Positions 20,799 through 34,047 of a stretch of DNA of 64,000 nucleotides are shown piece after piece (positions within the stretch are counted from its first letter, which is position 1; the number at the start of each line of letters is the position of its first letter). Below the pieces are notes generated by a model. That model worked only from the letters and a program-made list of their open reading frames with translations. It made no database searches and was not told the origin of the DNA. This DNA is from Phialocephala subalpina (lineage: Eukaryota; Ascomycota; Leotiomycetes; Helotiales; Mollisiaceae). A program made the translations under genes and the position numbers. The stretch lies in assembly GCA_900073065.1 (NCBI GenBank), contig FJOG01000003.1:1800133-1864132 (forward strand). Direction: 5' to 3'.

Positions 20799-23252
20799 CT
20801 AGAAGCGATTTCCCGCGGCAAAAATGCTCGCAGCAGCAGAAGCAGCCCATTCATTCTCTCCGTAATCGTAAGGCGGCGTTGACGATTGCTTGGCGTTGCT
20901 GGTCGGGGCTTTCGAAGGCGTCACCTGGGCAGCACCATGACCGAATAATACTGCATTGCCACTTGCAGAGGGCGAAGGAGTGGGGTATGGATTCGATAGA
21001 CCAAGAGTGCTATTCGACTGTCGGAGTGATTGTCGATTGTCATTCTGGATCGAATTCCTATCCATTTTCTTCAAAGCCTTATGCGTGCTGCTTAAGACTT
21101 CATCTAGAAGCTCGTCTTCTTCATCCGGAGTCTCGTATTGTCGAGCTCCTCCGGGCACTTGCGATCGCCTTGTCCTGCTTGATACCGGGCCAGCACCGCG
21201 AAGATTGTCCACGGATCGAGGTTGTTGGGGCAGTGAGTGATGGCGTTTCAAGACGCTGCTTGGGTTCACCAGATGACTTGGTGGCATTGGAGCAGTTCCC
21301 ATCTGTGGTGATTCGAGGTTCTGCTGCACATTCCTCAAAGCTTTGTCCAAAGCTTCGTAGGTATCCACTTTCTGGTTTGGACTGGGCAAATCCGTCCCGT
21401 CAACGACGATTGATGATCTATTACTTGCCCACGGGCCGCATCCAGCCTGTGCTTCAATATCCATCGACTTTGGAGAAATTGGCGTTTGAGATTGACGTCC
21501 AGAAAATCTTCTGGCTCGTTTCCGGAGGTGAGAAAAGAAGCTTTCTTTCTGGCCATTTGGAGGCGAAGCCAAGCCGCTATTCCCAGTCAATGCCATCTCG
21601 GCCTGTTGCCGATGAATATCTGCATAATGGTTGTTAGATGATGCGACCGAGAGTTGCCGGCCAATCTTCTTGGCAGCTTTATCGTCAATATTCGATTGAC
21701 GCTGGCTCGTTGAGGCGTACGGGTCATTGTATGACGGTGTTCGGCTGCTTGCCTGTGCAGTAACTGCGTCCGAAAGAGGTGAGATGGGCTTGATCGTAGG
21801 TAAGATAGGCATGGGTGCGACATTCGAGGGCCCGTTGTTCCACGTAGATCTCTTGTTAGCCTGTGGACGTGTCTTCGCGACAGGAATTTCGGTCGCAGCG
21901 TGGACTGGAGATGGACGCGGGGCCACATTCTCCTTTCCTGACGTTTGTGATGTACCAGTCGTGCTGTCGGACCGGCCGATCAAGGATTTTCTGAACCATG
22001 AGGATTTCGAAGACGAAGTAGGGGCAGCCTCGGCGGAATCTTTCGAGGCACGATAGCTGAGGTCAGAGTGCTTCCGTCCTAGCATTCTCGATGCCGAGGA
22101 TTTCGGTCTCAACGGGTCCACTGCGTCGGCAAAGAATGCGTGGGCCAACGCCTGACTCGATGTTGGTCGACTCTTAGGATCCCACATCAAACACCACGTG
22201 ACGAAGTGGCTTAGTGATGCTGGCCATTGTGGTGTCTGAAGAATTGTATCCATGGAATGAGGGGCCATCTTAGGGAACGAGAATCCAAGCTTGCCTGCGA
22301 GGCGGGTTCCTTCTCTCCAGTCTCCACCACCAACACGGGCGCCGGATTTGTTGTACCAATTGCCTGGGCTACCCATAATTTCACAAACTCTCCAAACCTG
22401 ATCAACTTCATTTCCTCCAGGGAACAGTGGCTTCAATGTCGCGATCTCAACCGCCATGGCACCGATAGCCCAAATATCCACAGGCGACGAATACTCACCA
22501 GCCCGAAGGAGGACTTCTGGAGCACGATACCATCGAGTTGATACGTACGTTGTGTATGCCAACTTGGAGTGCGTCTCTCTGGCGAGTCCAAAGTCGGCGA
22601 TTTTAACAGTATAAGTGGGGGGAGTAGATGGAGGAGTGACCATTGCTGAATATCGGCGGAACGAATTCCCGGAATCTTGTTGTGCTGATGTCGAGACGAG
22701 AATATTCTCTGGTTTGATGTCGCGATGGAAGAAATGGTGAGCATGAATATGCTCTAAACCTTGCATAATCTGGAACAAGATGCTCTTGACGCTTGCGACG
22801 TCTAAGCACTTATGGTCTCGAGCCTTCATTAGCTGATAGAGGTTGCCGTCCATGTATTCCATCGCAATGTGAAGCTTCTTGCTGAAAGGGTCGAGGAAGA
22901 TGTCTAAGGCGGGGACAAGGTGTTGATGTGTTGGGAGAGTTCTCAAGAAGACAACCTCTCGAAGTTCCAGACACGGAGCAAAGGATTCGAAGTTCTTCTT
23001 CATTGTCTTGATCGCGATCTGATTCACTCAGTCAATTTGCTTTACCTGTATTGAGGGATATGATATGCTTACGACAGTGCCTCGCCGTGCCACACTTGAG
23101 CCCGCCGCGCGGACTCGAGCAAGAACCACGCTTCCAAAGCTGCCATCACCAATATCCTTTAAAACTTCGAATCGATCCTCCAAAGCTGTACAGTTCGAGG
23201 GTTGAGGTGTCGATGAAGACCCTCGATGGGTCAGGTCGTAATTTACGGTCAT
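20799..23252 (-). CDS. ime2: Ime2-like meiosis/developmental protein kinase
   Basis: Serine/threonine kinase of the RCK/MAK/Ime2 group, which controls meiosis in yeast and sexual or light-regulated development and programmed cell death in filamentous fungi (family knowledge). Exons 23252-23073 and 23018-20799 give 799 aa. Visible: Gly-rich loop IGDGSFGSVVLARV in exon 1; the catalytic lysine AIKTMKK just after the single intron; HRDIKPENIL; IADFGLA; and an activation loop TTYVSTRWYRAPE with the MAPK-like T-x-Y. The kinase domain ends near residue 360 with the basic LMWDPKSRPT region. The remaining ~440 residues are a Ser/Pro/Gln-rich tail, typical for the group. The intron fits at the usual site between the Gly loop and the Lys. 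It has a long 5' region without other genes and is tail-to-tail with the Dicer-like gene. Confidence 0.92.
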
Positions 23253-26200
23253 GTTGACTGTGTATTTGTCGTGTATGTGTTGTGTCGTTGTGTGGAACGA
23301 CCGCGAATCCTTAATGTTGTGATTCGATGTTGATGCTGTAACACAACGCGGTCAGCGAAAAAGTCCAGCCTCAATGCACAAACTTCTACGCCCAACACGC
23401 CAACAGCACAAGACAGGAAACTATCTCACCTATCGAAAAGCCCTTCGAGAAGAGCTTGCTGCAGTCACCGGTGCATCAGGCGATATCGTCGAGGTGGAGG
23501 TCAGAAGCAGGGAGCAGTCGAGGAGCTTCAGCAGGTCGTCGAGTCGAAGCAATCGATATCAGCGAGCGAATGAGTGTTCCGGATTGAGCGATTGAGAGTT
23601 TGAAGGTCGAATAGAAGGGTCGGAAGGAGGATAGGTCGAGGAAAGGAGTAAGAAGTCCTTGAAAGGGTTTGAGACTAGAGTTACCAGAAAGCCGGAGTGC
23701 GGGACCCGCTTGAAGCGTGGTTGATCTCAACTCGACGGGCACTGCGAAGTTCCTGGCTAGCGTAGTTTGTCGATAGGGGGCAGATGAATTGCCTCTGTGG
23801 ACCAGTGGCGGCGTGGGGTGTACTGCCAATTGCATAAAGAAGAAACGGGTCGATCGCATGAGCAGACAGCAACTTGTGCAAGCACACCGCTGGCTCAACT
23901 GCTCGGACGATGCGTGAGGATGCGTTGCGTGGTGAGGATGAGGGCAGTTGAGAACGAGTGAGGAGTGAAGAGGAGTCCAGGATGTCCTTCTTCTCGAAGG
24001 TCTTTCACGCACGCCAGGTTCTTCAGCATGAAGACGTCCGTGTTGTAATCTCGCTAGGCTTTTCTCGCTGCCCAGCACAGTCGTTGACAGAGTTCGAATG
24101 CGCCGGGGTCGTGGAAGGTCTGGTATTAGATATAATTTAACTGTAATCGGATGCAAGCGTGAAGCTGTTCTCGTTCGAGCTCGACACAGGCAAGTCGCAA
24201 TCACTCGGGGGAGTCGGCTCGCTGGTCGTTGTTGTCAGCCCAACGCAGCAACTCGACACGACGCGAGAAATCTATGCCTGACGGGCGCGGCGGTGAGGAT
24301 GCGTGGTGAGGAACGAAAGCCCTGCGGAACTGGCAGCGGTGGAGGAAAGAATTTAGTAGTGGTGATCGATCAATTATTTATTTGCTTAAAGAGAGTAGGT
24401 GTCGAAGGCAGAGTTGATGCTGCTCTTGAAGGAGGAAAGGAGGTCGGTCGTAAATGGCAGCCACGACGCTGGGTTGGACCACGACCACGACCACGACTAC
24501 GGCCGCCCTACTCGAGGGCCGTTGCGATGCTGACTTGCCTGCACTGTAAGGCGAACGATTTCCAATGGACAGCAACGCTCTTGACCACGATCGTCTGTTG
24601 GCCAGACTGCGAGTACAGTAGTCAGCTGCAGCGCTGGTCGTTATGTTTACGGCCTAGAATAGTATTTCTTTTGTTTTTCATGTGCTTTTTCCATTTTTAC
24701 GGAGTTCACACGGCGCTGCATTTCTTGCGCTGTTTGAAGATCGTTGCGATGGACTGCCGGCTGACTGCCTGCGAACTACCAGAATAATATGGGAGAACTA
24801 TTCATGGGAGGGCTGAGTGTAATTTACATACGGAGTACAGCACGAAAGTAAGTTACATTTGCGATGGGGGCTGGCAGTACGACTTTCCGACGACCCGAGG
24901 GCAGATTCGCAATGTCAGTATAGAAATTGACAAGAGGAATTAATCACGGCGTCGATGCTCTTTAAAACGAGGTGGAGTTGAATCAATGCGACCCCTAAAC
25001 TGGAGATTTGACCAACAATGCGGTGATTATGTTTGTTTGGACGAGAAGCCAGATGAGATGGAGTAAAGGCCGCTGTTCTTTGCTCCCTGTTTCGCTCGGT
25101 CAATGCAAGTCGCCCCATCTGCCCATCTGCCCATACGGTAAATGGCACTCCTAGGGCTCTCAACCAACGACGATGCTTTGGCCTCGTCAGTGTGAACGGT
25201 CCGATCGACATTGTTCGACATCGTACAGCGCATTACTGGGACCGCTCTCCAAATAACCTTGGGGTTCGGAGATTCAAAGCGGCATGCCATTAATTTCTTG
25301 TTCGCAATCTCAACGGCCAGAACCGCCCCTGAACTCCTCTGAAACTATCACGAATGTGGGCCTGATCTGGGTGATGAGGATCATGGAGTCTGCCTACCAA
25401 ACGAATTGGAACCATCACGTTTTTTGATGTTCCACGCCGGGGGTCGCAATTGCAAGGCTCCATCCGCGCATCCCCCTTTTCTTCTTCCCAGTTTTTCCTT
25501 CACACCCGTTTCGGCTTAGTGCAAGGCCATGTGCTGTTCCTGGATTTGCTCGGGTACCTTCCAGTGGCATGACGGTATCCACTCCGGGCGCGACGGCTCG
25601 CGGACCGTGGTTGGCTTGGTGCTAGGTTTCAAGGTCAGAAGCATGCACAGCTCTTGTGAGGAGAGACTGGTCACGCATCTCTCCTGCTCGAACCTCACCA
25701 CCTCCTCTCATCAAAAGAATCGAGGCCACGATCTGTTTGTCGGGCTTGCTTCCTCCTGCGCTCGGTGAAAGTCGATCGAGATTCGGGGGTGTTTGTGTGG
25801 CTGCGATCCTGCAGCTTGGGCGTTGGTTATTGGCTGACATGCACCCTCGGCAATTGCCTCTGCCAAAGTGCCAGGAACTTTGCATGAGTCAATTCAGTCG
25901 AAACGCGCGACCCTTGCACAGAATGTTCATTGCGATCGGACGGATGCGTTTCACCCTACCTACCCGAGTTCCCTTGTGTCGGGTTCTGGAACTTCTTTTG
26001 GGGGCCGAATCTGGAGAAGGCGGGAGCAACCAAGCCAAGAAGGATTGGATAAAATGGGAATTATGATCGACGTGTGTCAGCTGGTTCTCTGACGCCTTGA
26101 TGAGCAGAAAGAAGGTGGCAGGTCTAAAGCAACGCAGTCTTTCTATTTTCGTATGGACTCAGTAGCAGCAGTCGGAAAGGTCGTCGTGAACCCACAACCA

Positions 26201-28593
26201 GTGATTTCAATATCCTGCAAGCGCGTGGACAGCCGGCTACCTCATGGACCTATGCAGCGTTCAGATCTCCTGCGCACCGATTATGGGGTCTAAACTGACT
26301 GCCCTTCAGAAGTTCAGTGGCTGTGCCATGATCGGACTTCGTCAAGTTGGATAGCTTTGAATGTTCTGATTCGCTTCCAACTTTCGACACAGGTTGAAAA
26401 CTTGGACTCGCGGGATTCTGTCATTCTAGACTTTCCAAATCGCGTGCATAGGATGGAGGACGAACGGATTGTCAAAGTTGACCTTGAGGGACCTGCTCAA
26501 TAATAGCTCCACGAATCCTAATCTGCTAGTGTGCTAGGAATTGAATTGCATTGAATTTGAAATCAAGCTCGTTGCTGACCCCCGCTGGATCAAGATGAAG
26601 TGCCTTGTTTGCCTCAAGAATTCCTAGAGCTTCGACTCTCGACGTATGTCCAGCTTTGGGACATTGCCTTGCTTGGTCATACGGATTGCTGTGCCTTTTG
26701 AGGGTATGCTCTATACTCCTCTGCCGCGACATATGTCGTTCGGTTGGAGCAGCAGAAGAGCCGCCACTGGATCGTTTCCTCGCCATTTGCACACGACTTC
26801 TTGCTCTGTCTTTTTGTCCTTCAGGCCATCAGGAACTAAATATCGAACCTGCAGCAAGCTCAGAGGATGTCAGCCCGTGGTCAATAATAAAGCTTGCTAC
26901 TTCGGGTTGCAGAATAGCAAAATAGCATGCTGATAAACTCCTGAAGTCTCTGAATGGTTTCGGAAATAGTATCTTGAGTCTCCATAGCCACCAGACAGTA
27001 TAAATCAAACGCTCTGGCGGCTTGTAGTGGCAGCGGCACAATACGTCACCATCTAGGAGTCGAGGTAATGGTAGTCGATGCTGAACATTTAAGCTTTATC
27101 CACCAAGTTTCTTGATAGGAAGTCTTCAAGGTCTAGTATAGGTGTAATATTCGCAGCTGGGAAATTTTCATACTCTGTTACGTTGTTGGGCTGCCTTGCC
27201 TTGAAGGAGAAGATTTGAAGCTCTGTCAGCGGAGATTGCTCGATGCGTATCGATTATGTTGCAAAACCCACGTAATTTTGACTGCGTTGATTGTGATCTT
27301 GCTTTTGAGATGTTGGGACCTCCATGCTGTCGACTTGGCCATGGCAATGTTTCCAGAGGTTGTCCCAGAGTCCTTCATAAGCCATTTCATTGCGTCGTAC
27401 TAGCATTGTTCAAGTCGTTTTGCTTATGCTTGAAGCTGTCTTCGAATGTCGTTCATTGTCAGAGCCGATGGGTATCATATGCCCGAAGGGAAATTGCAAA
27501 CTCGATTTGTGTACGGATTCCTGCCGTACTGTCAGTTTGGGCACGCTGAAAATCTAGAGAGCTTGGCCGGAATTGTAAGCACGTAGCCGTCCGGAAGTGA
27601 TAGTTCCTATGTTCTGCGGCGTACTTGATTAATTCGAGAATTGAAGAAGAGCTTTGAGGTGTGGCTGCAAGTGTTGGTGAGGTTGAAAAATAATTGAACT
27701 GGCAAAGTTGTTTTTACTCGTCGGTCTGGGTGGATGCAGATATGTTGTGAGCTTTGTAGAAGAAATTTTGACTTGCCAAGTATCAAGAACTTCAAAAGTC
27801 ACAGGCGCTTGATCCACATCCTCTGCGCCTGCCCCCTTCAGCAGGTTCTGAGGGTTCGCGTCTTGATCGCTTTTGCCGAAAGGGTTGTTGCGTGGTCGGT
27901 GGTTCAAAATTTTGGCGAGAAGTCAACGAGCGCCTACAAAAGCCCCATCCTCACCAACCTTTCTTTCTTTCCTTTACAACGATAACAACACATCTCTCTT
28001 TCACTTCGATCTTTCTTACAACACTTGTCTTCTCTCTTCAATACAGTTCAAGGCTCAGACCTGGAGCAACGGATCATCCTGATCTCACCCCAATCTACGG
28101 CTGGTTCCATCTGTCTTCGAGCATCTTCACTACTGAACCTAACCTCGAACCATTCACGCGTAAAGCAAACGAAAGCCAGGTGCATTTCCTTCTCGAAGGT
28201 TGTCAACAAACAAACGGGCGACACTCAACCTGACGCGTCAAACGCATCCTGCAGGCAACCACTTCTTCCTCTTCAGGTATGTCATGATTATCACCAACCC
28301 AAATCATATTTCCAGTCCATGATTCCCACTCACTTTCATGATATTTTCTCATCTCTTCCTCTTCTCCCTTCCTCCAACCAGCTTCATCATCGATCTGCAC
28401 CACTATTGAATCACCTTCAGTTTCATCTCTTCCACACCTTCCCCATCTACAAATTCCCACCTTCCACATCTGCAACATAACAATTCTCATGATCTCCTTC
28501 GCCCTCCTTGCCCTCACCTTCATACAATCGTACTGACTTCATTGAGGACCTCAGTCTATTCGGACACTCACAACATCCTTCACCAACTTCAAA
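23253..28593. other. 5.3 kb gene-free region between two divergent genes
   Basis: Lies between the starts of the Ime2-like (minus) and Stc1-domain (plus) genes. Many overlapping short frames are present (largest 23476-24204 minus and 24098-24787 plus) but none has a motif, and no frame is consistently preferred. A small degenerate ACCACG run is at 24476-24502. The last ~600 bases (27960-28590) are pyrimidine-rich on the plus strand with dense CTTC/TCTC words, typical of a fungal promoter and leader. Either the region carries long regulatory leaders or a non-coding transcript, or it is gene-free sequence; the sequence alone does not decide. Confidence 0.45.
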
Positions 28594-30128
28594 ATGGGTT
28601 TCACCGAAATCACATCAGAGAAACGAAAGAATATCCAATTGCTCAGCAGGTAAATTCCGATTTTCCCTGTACCACCGGCAAATCACGGACAGTGCTAATT
28701 CAGGACCAGATACCAATGCCGCACCTGTAAGAAATGGAAGGACGCTACTAGCTTCGCGAACAAAGAGACCAATGGCTACAAATCGAAGATTGCCATGGGC
28801 CATAAGGTCAACGGTACCACTGCCCAGCTCCGCTGCCGTGTTTGTGCTGGTGCTCAACTTCACGAACGCCAATGTGAAGGTCCTTGTCATACATGGAAGC
28901 CGCTGGAGCAATACTCAAAATCTTCCCGAATGGCTGGAGGATCTGGCTGGTGCCAATCCTGTATGCTCTGGAAGGATGTAAGAATCATGATCATCATTGG
29001 TTCATTAAGAACAGTTCACTGACTCTCCTTCAATAGGCCTGTGAGAACGGTATCCCCGGTGCTGCACCTCCAACAGGAGATCTAGCTCCCGATGAGGATG
29101 TTCGACCGTCTGCCAACCATTCCCGCGGTGGTAACGATATCGGATACCAGTCTGACCCCGAGGCTGGAGGGGACAGTGATGATGACTACCCTACCGTAAG
29201 TCAACACTAATTCTCCGCTGATAGCAAGCTAATAAAACTCCAGTCTACCGCATCTGCTTGGGGCGCCACTTGGAATGAGCCTGCTGCTGCCACCCCAGTC
29301 CAACAAAGTGCCCCTTCTTCCACCATGGCTCGTCCATTTGCCCAACCATCGACTATCGTAGGTCCTTCAGGTCCTTCATCCGTTGCATCTCGTCCCTCTG
29401 CTCCATCTTCCACTGTCGTTCGTCCTCAAGCTCCCCTAGCCAATGCGTCTAGACCCTCTGCACCAACATCCACTGTCGCTCGGCCCTCTGCTGTTACCTC
29501 TGCTGTTACCCCTGCAACCTCCCTCGGCGACAACATTACTGCTTCCACTGCAGCAATGAGCCAAATGTCCATTGGATCTGGCCCTTGGTCAAGCCAAAAT
29601 GTTCGTCCTGGTGCTGCCCACCCTTTAAACAATACCAGTATCCTGCCTCCACATCTGCGAGCACGTCCAAGCGGTCCAAATCCTACAAGTTTTGCTCCGC
29701 GTCAGGTTTCCGACAGCAGAACTGTCTCATCGGTTAGCAATCCTTATGAAGGAAGTCGCACAGAGGCAACTAGTCAACCCGGTTGGGGTGCTGTGGATGC
29801 TAGACGTCGAGCTCCGGGCCCAGCTCCTGTTCCTCAAACTTACACCGGCTGGGATGTAAATGGAGTTGCGCATATCCAGCAACGTTTCTTGTCTTCGGGC
29901 ACTCCTTCTGAGACTGGCTCGACTGTCACCACGACCACTAACAGCCCAGCTATGCAAAGTCCCCCTCCTCCTCCAGCCACGGCAAGAAACTCGAACTGGG
30001 CCAAGCCTGCCGGATCTAGAAACTATCACCGCCAGATTCAATATAATCCACTAGAGCACCAAACCAACCCGCAATGTAAAGTGGTTGATGACAGCAGCGA
30101 CGACGACGATGACGTCGATAACATGTGA
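28594..30128 (+). CDS. Stc1-domain zinc-binding protein
   Basis: Exons 28594-28649, 28710-28977, 29037-29195 and 29244-30128 give 455 aa. Residues about 20-108 form a Cys-rich domain: YQCRTCKKWKD, then LRCRVCAGAQ, CEGPCHTWKPLEQYSK and WCQSCMLWKD. This is the pattern of the Stc1 domain, the LIM-like module through which fission-yeast Stc1 links Argonaute/RITS to the CLRC H3K9 methyltransferase complex (established for S. pombe; other fungal Stc1-domain proteins may do something else). The rest is Ser/Pro/Thr/Ala-rich, probably disordered, with repeated RPSAP-type units around residues 165-220, and ends in an acidic run of Asp/Ser. The ATG was chosen because it leads in frame through a GT-AG intron straight into the domain. 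It sits 9 kb from the Dicer-like gene. A heterochromatin role is inference from the domain only. Confidence 0.8.
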
Positions 30129-31651
30129 CGACTCTCAAGGGAACTTCAACGATGGTCTCATTTCGTGGTCTACATTGCTCTTCAGGAGAAGTATCTGGTC
30201 ACCGGGCAGCACTTGCAGAGCTGATTTGGGCGGTTCAGTTCTTTTCGTTTTCTGATATTCCTGACTTCGTGCTTTACTTTGATTTTACTCATCAGCAAGT
30301 AGTTTTCTTTCTTTCTTTCTTCTAGAAACTCAGCGAAGTATGGGGCATTTGCAGCTAAGTTCAGGCATCGAATCAGTCTGCAATCTGGCTCTTCATGCCA
30401 TGGCGAGCTGGCAGGGTGTGATGGTGACATTGCTTTTCGATTTCAAGCAAATTCGGTCTTGATGTGGTTTCATTCTCGTTATTAGGCACTGTGCCTGGCT
30501 TGCAGTGTTCTACTTGCGGAGGATTTGGAGCAGCTATCATTCAGTCTTAATGGGGTTTCTCGATCTATCAGTCGAATCAGAAGGACCTCGAGTTCTTCTA
30601 CAGCAGCTCCGTTCCTTCCAGCTATTGGAGGACACTCTGCATGGGTTTATTGCATGACTTGCTTCACTCTCTTTCTCGAGTTGCATTGCAAAGAGGGACC
30701 GTCAGCAGTGCAGCACAACAGTAGCTAGCAGAGCATACATTTCATAGAATAATTGACGCTTTCTTCCCAACACTGTCATACTGACCCCCGAGTGATGTGC
30801 ACACCCTCACGTGAGGACGGTCCTAGGAGCAGATACCTGGGTACAGACTTTGGGCCCGTTCCTGGCTTGATACTGCAGTCAGCCTAGCCGAGTTGCCAAC
30901 CAAAGACTTGATCCTTCTGGCACCTTTCCATCACCAATCGCAACAAGCACATAAATATCAAGGTTTCGTCCTGCAGCGTCATGTGGCGGGGGATAAGATT
31001 CGATAGGTGTGCTCGAGGTGTGGTTACTTTCCAGACAGGTACTGGTGGGAGCGCAGCCACACTTTGAAACGGACGTCGAAGTGTGGCAGATGGCAGATCT
31101 CCGCGCTTTGCAGGTGATGCTGACGTCGCTGCAGCCAGGCAAGCTATTTGGAACTTTTGGCCGTGCGATGATGCAGTAATTGGCACTAAAAGCTGCCTCG
31201 GATCGTTCCAGCAAAAATTAACCCGTCAATCGTACAGACGACGGGGGCTAGAGGTTTCCCATCTTGGCATCTTCCATCATCGACAAGGACATCTGATATC
31301 TCACATGGCCATGAGTTCGCAGGAGGAACGAACAGTAGTTTTAGTGGAGAGATGGGGGCGGAGGAACGGCTCATGGCGAGAGGGTTGATTGATGCAGCTG
31401 TGTCGGGCGTCAATCTTGCCGAGTACATCAATTCAATTCCCAATTCTATGCCCGATTATTATACCTACATACCAAAATCTACGTGCAACAAGCATTTCCG
31501 CCACCCTTGTGCTGTTCAAGAAGCTGCCATCAATCGACCCCGTTTCCAGTAGAATAGCCCCCTGCGCGATCGACAGCCAGCAAACGAGTGCTCTTATCAC
31601 CTCATGTATTGACATTTTCAGCAACAGCCTCACGACCATCCACACCACATC
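30129..31651. other. Intergenic, no gene recognised
   Basis: 3' region of the Stc1-domain gene and upstream region of the next gene. A 111-codon frame on the minus strand (30879-31214) overlaps several others and shows no motif. No repeats or RNA genes were noticed. Confidence 0.45.
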
Positions 31652-33727
31652 ATGACAGATTTCTATGGCAGACCATTACGAAGCAATGGGGGGCCTGCAC
31701 AGGCTGGGTACTTCGACGATTCCACAAGCTATTACGCCGCCGAACCTCGAGACAACGACCCCTCTCGCCAGGAAGATTCTTCCAGCACCCCCAAACGATC
31801 ACCAACAACAAAATACGACAAGATGGCCTCGACTGCAGGCCCATCAGCGCTAGAGGGAGTTTCGCCAGATTTGATAGCTGCGATCACAGAGAAGGTCAAG
31901 AAAGAACGTAAGTGACTCTTGTCCCGCCCACGTAGCCTTGTCCTCCACTAACATGTCCGACCAGTGTTGGAGCATTTGAAGCAAACAGGCAACCTCGAGG
32001 AACAGACCAGAGCTCCTCCGATGCAACGAGACCCTTCGAGCAAGTCAAGCTCCACATCGTCGCCTCCTCCAAATTCCCGCCGCGTCTACACACCACCATC
32101 ACCTCAGGTCAGGCAGTCGAATGCGATGCCTGCAGAGTCTATGAGGTCACCTCCTAGTAGCCCATTGGAGAAACCTGGAGTGCGCTTCTCTGATCGCGGA
32201 TATTCCTCTCGACCTCCTGCTGGGAATAGGACATACTCGACAATGGAATTATCCACGATTGATCAGAAATGGAGAAGGTTATTCGAAAGCGATGGCACTC
32301 CCACAAAGCGACTTGGTGAATTTCTGAGAGGTCTGGCGAATCATATTGTAGGTTTTTCGGTCTACCACGGTGTACTTGTATAGAGACTAACTAAATATTA
32401 GATTGAGGACTTCTCACCAAAGAAGAGCATTGTTGTAATGCCTTCAAAAATGGCAGAGTATTATTCCAGCCATGCTCTCGACAACGAGGTCCAGCCACTA
32501 CTCAGTATGTTCAGAGCTGGAACGAATGAGCATATATCCCGCTTATATCAAGATCTTGGCTGTGAACACCATTTGATACAAGAAGATTCTCGCTCAGCCC
32601 CCGTTATTCCTTCTCTCACACCGGTTGGCTTTGCCCAGTGGATGACTATACAAATACTGGCATACCCCGACCAAGAGTCTAAACGGCTCGACAATGTAGT
32701 TCTCGCGATACCAATCGACGCAGATGGAGAATTGGTTGATGGAAAGCCTGAGCGTCTTCCCAAGCAGATATCTCGATATCTGCTACCAGACAAAGCCGAC
32801 CCTAAGTCAAAAAAGCTAGTTGAAGAAGCCATCGGCAACTTTCTCGATGATCTTGGATCAGGGCCTAGGCGGAAGGCATCAATTACCAGTCCTCCTCCCC
32901 TCAGTCGACACTCGTCAACGTCTCAAACACGGACACGGCCCGTACCCGTTGAAATTCATCAAGCTAAGACTTCTCCCACTACAGCGAAGCCCAATCCTCT
33001 CGAGCGGGAACGCAAGCCTTACTCTAGCACACCAGCAGCATCCGAATCTTCAACCAATGAAGAACCAATTAAGATCGAACGTGATCGAGCCCCCTATACC
33101 GCCAAGGAAGGTAGTGGAAAGACGTATGCCGAACCCACATCACGACCGGGTCGTGCGAACTCTACCAGCACTCGCAATACCACAAGAACACAGCCTGAGA
33201 ACACAGAACCTCGTCATCACAGGGCACCAAGCAATTCCGATCGATACATGCCACCCCCTCGATCAAGACCTCGACGAACCAGCAGTCCTCCTCTAAAGAG
33301 CTTCAGCCACTCTACACCTAACGATATCCACAACCCCAAATACGGCCCTGATCCATCCTCATCTTCTTCCAGCTTCACGAACCAATCTCAGTCCTTCAAT
33401 CCCGGCTCCTACGGCTCGACTGGTTCCTTCCCTCCTCCTCCATCCGGACCGCCCCCGGTCGACATACACAGGCGGTCGAGAGACGAACGAGCCTATCGCA
33501 GAGATGCAGACGATGATTTACGATTCGTAAATACAGGCGAGTTCAGCAGTCCACGAGATGCGGAACGATTCGATCGCTACCAAGATCTGCGAAGCGGAGA
33601 AGCAGATCGCTTTGATAGATCCTATGAACGCCCAATCGACCTCAGAGGTGCACCTCCAGATGAGTGGTATAGAGACAAGGGCGTACGAGGACCTGAATAT
33701 GAACCGCCTTTTGGGAGACGATATTGA
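31652..33727 (+). CDS. DUF7514-type fungal protein with disordered C-terminal half
   Basis: Exons 31652-31907, 31965-32347 and 32402-33727 give 654 aa. Residues about 175-385 are a globular block: KWRRLFESDGTPTKRLGEFL, then across an intron KKSIVVMPSKM, ISRLYQDLGCEHHLIQ, LTPVGFAQWMTIQILAYPDQ and RLPKQISRYLLP. I recognise this arrangement as the fungal DUF7514 domain; no biochemical role is known to me. The first 170 residues and the last 270 are rich in Ser, Pro, Arg and Glu; the C-terminus has alternating RD/ER/YD segments and ends GPEYEPPFGRRY. The ATG at 31652 opens the frame; an internal Met at about residue 58 is possible. No membrane segment or signal peptide. Intact, with canonical introns. 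Confidence 0.75.
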
Positions 33728-34047
33728 TGAACAAAAATACTCGGAGGAAAGAAAATTTGGAGGAGAATTTGGAGAAATGCAATGAGTCTTTGACGGATTG
33801 ATGAATGATACCTAAACAAGCAAGCAAGCGATTTTTTACTTTCTCATGCAATGCAGGATACCAAGTCAAATACAGATACCAGAAGATACCAGATTCATAC
33901 ATGTTTTCTTTTGTTGTTGTACTTCAAGCGTTGCTGCGTTATTGGTGGGCGTTTAGCGAGCTTTTGCTTTCCATACTGTATTACGAGATTTGGGAGATTG
34001 GAATGGAGTTTTGAGAGGAAAAAGGTCTTGGGGTGCGCCAGGGCGGG

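Noticed and set aside
23476..24204. 242-codon open frame on the minus strand upstream of the kinase gene
   Set aside because: No motif, competing frames of similar length on both strands, and low-complexity Arg/Ser/Leu composition suggest chance in GC-rich sequence.
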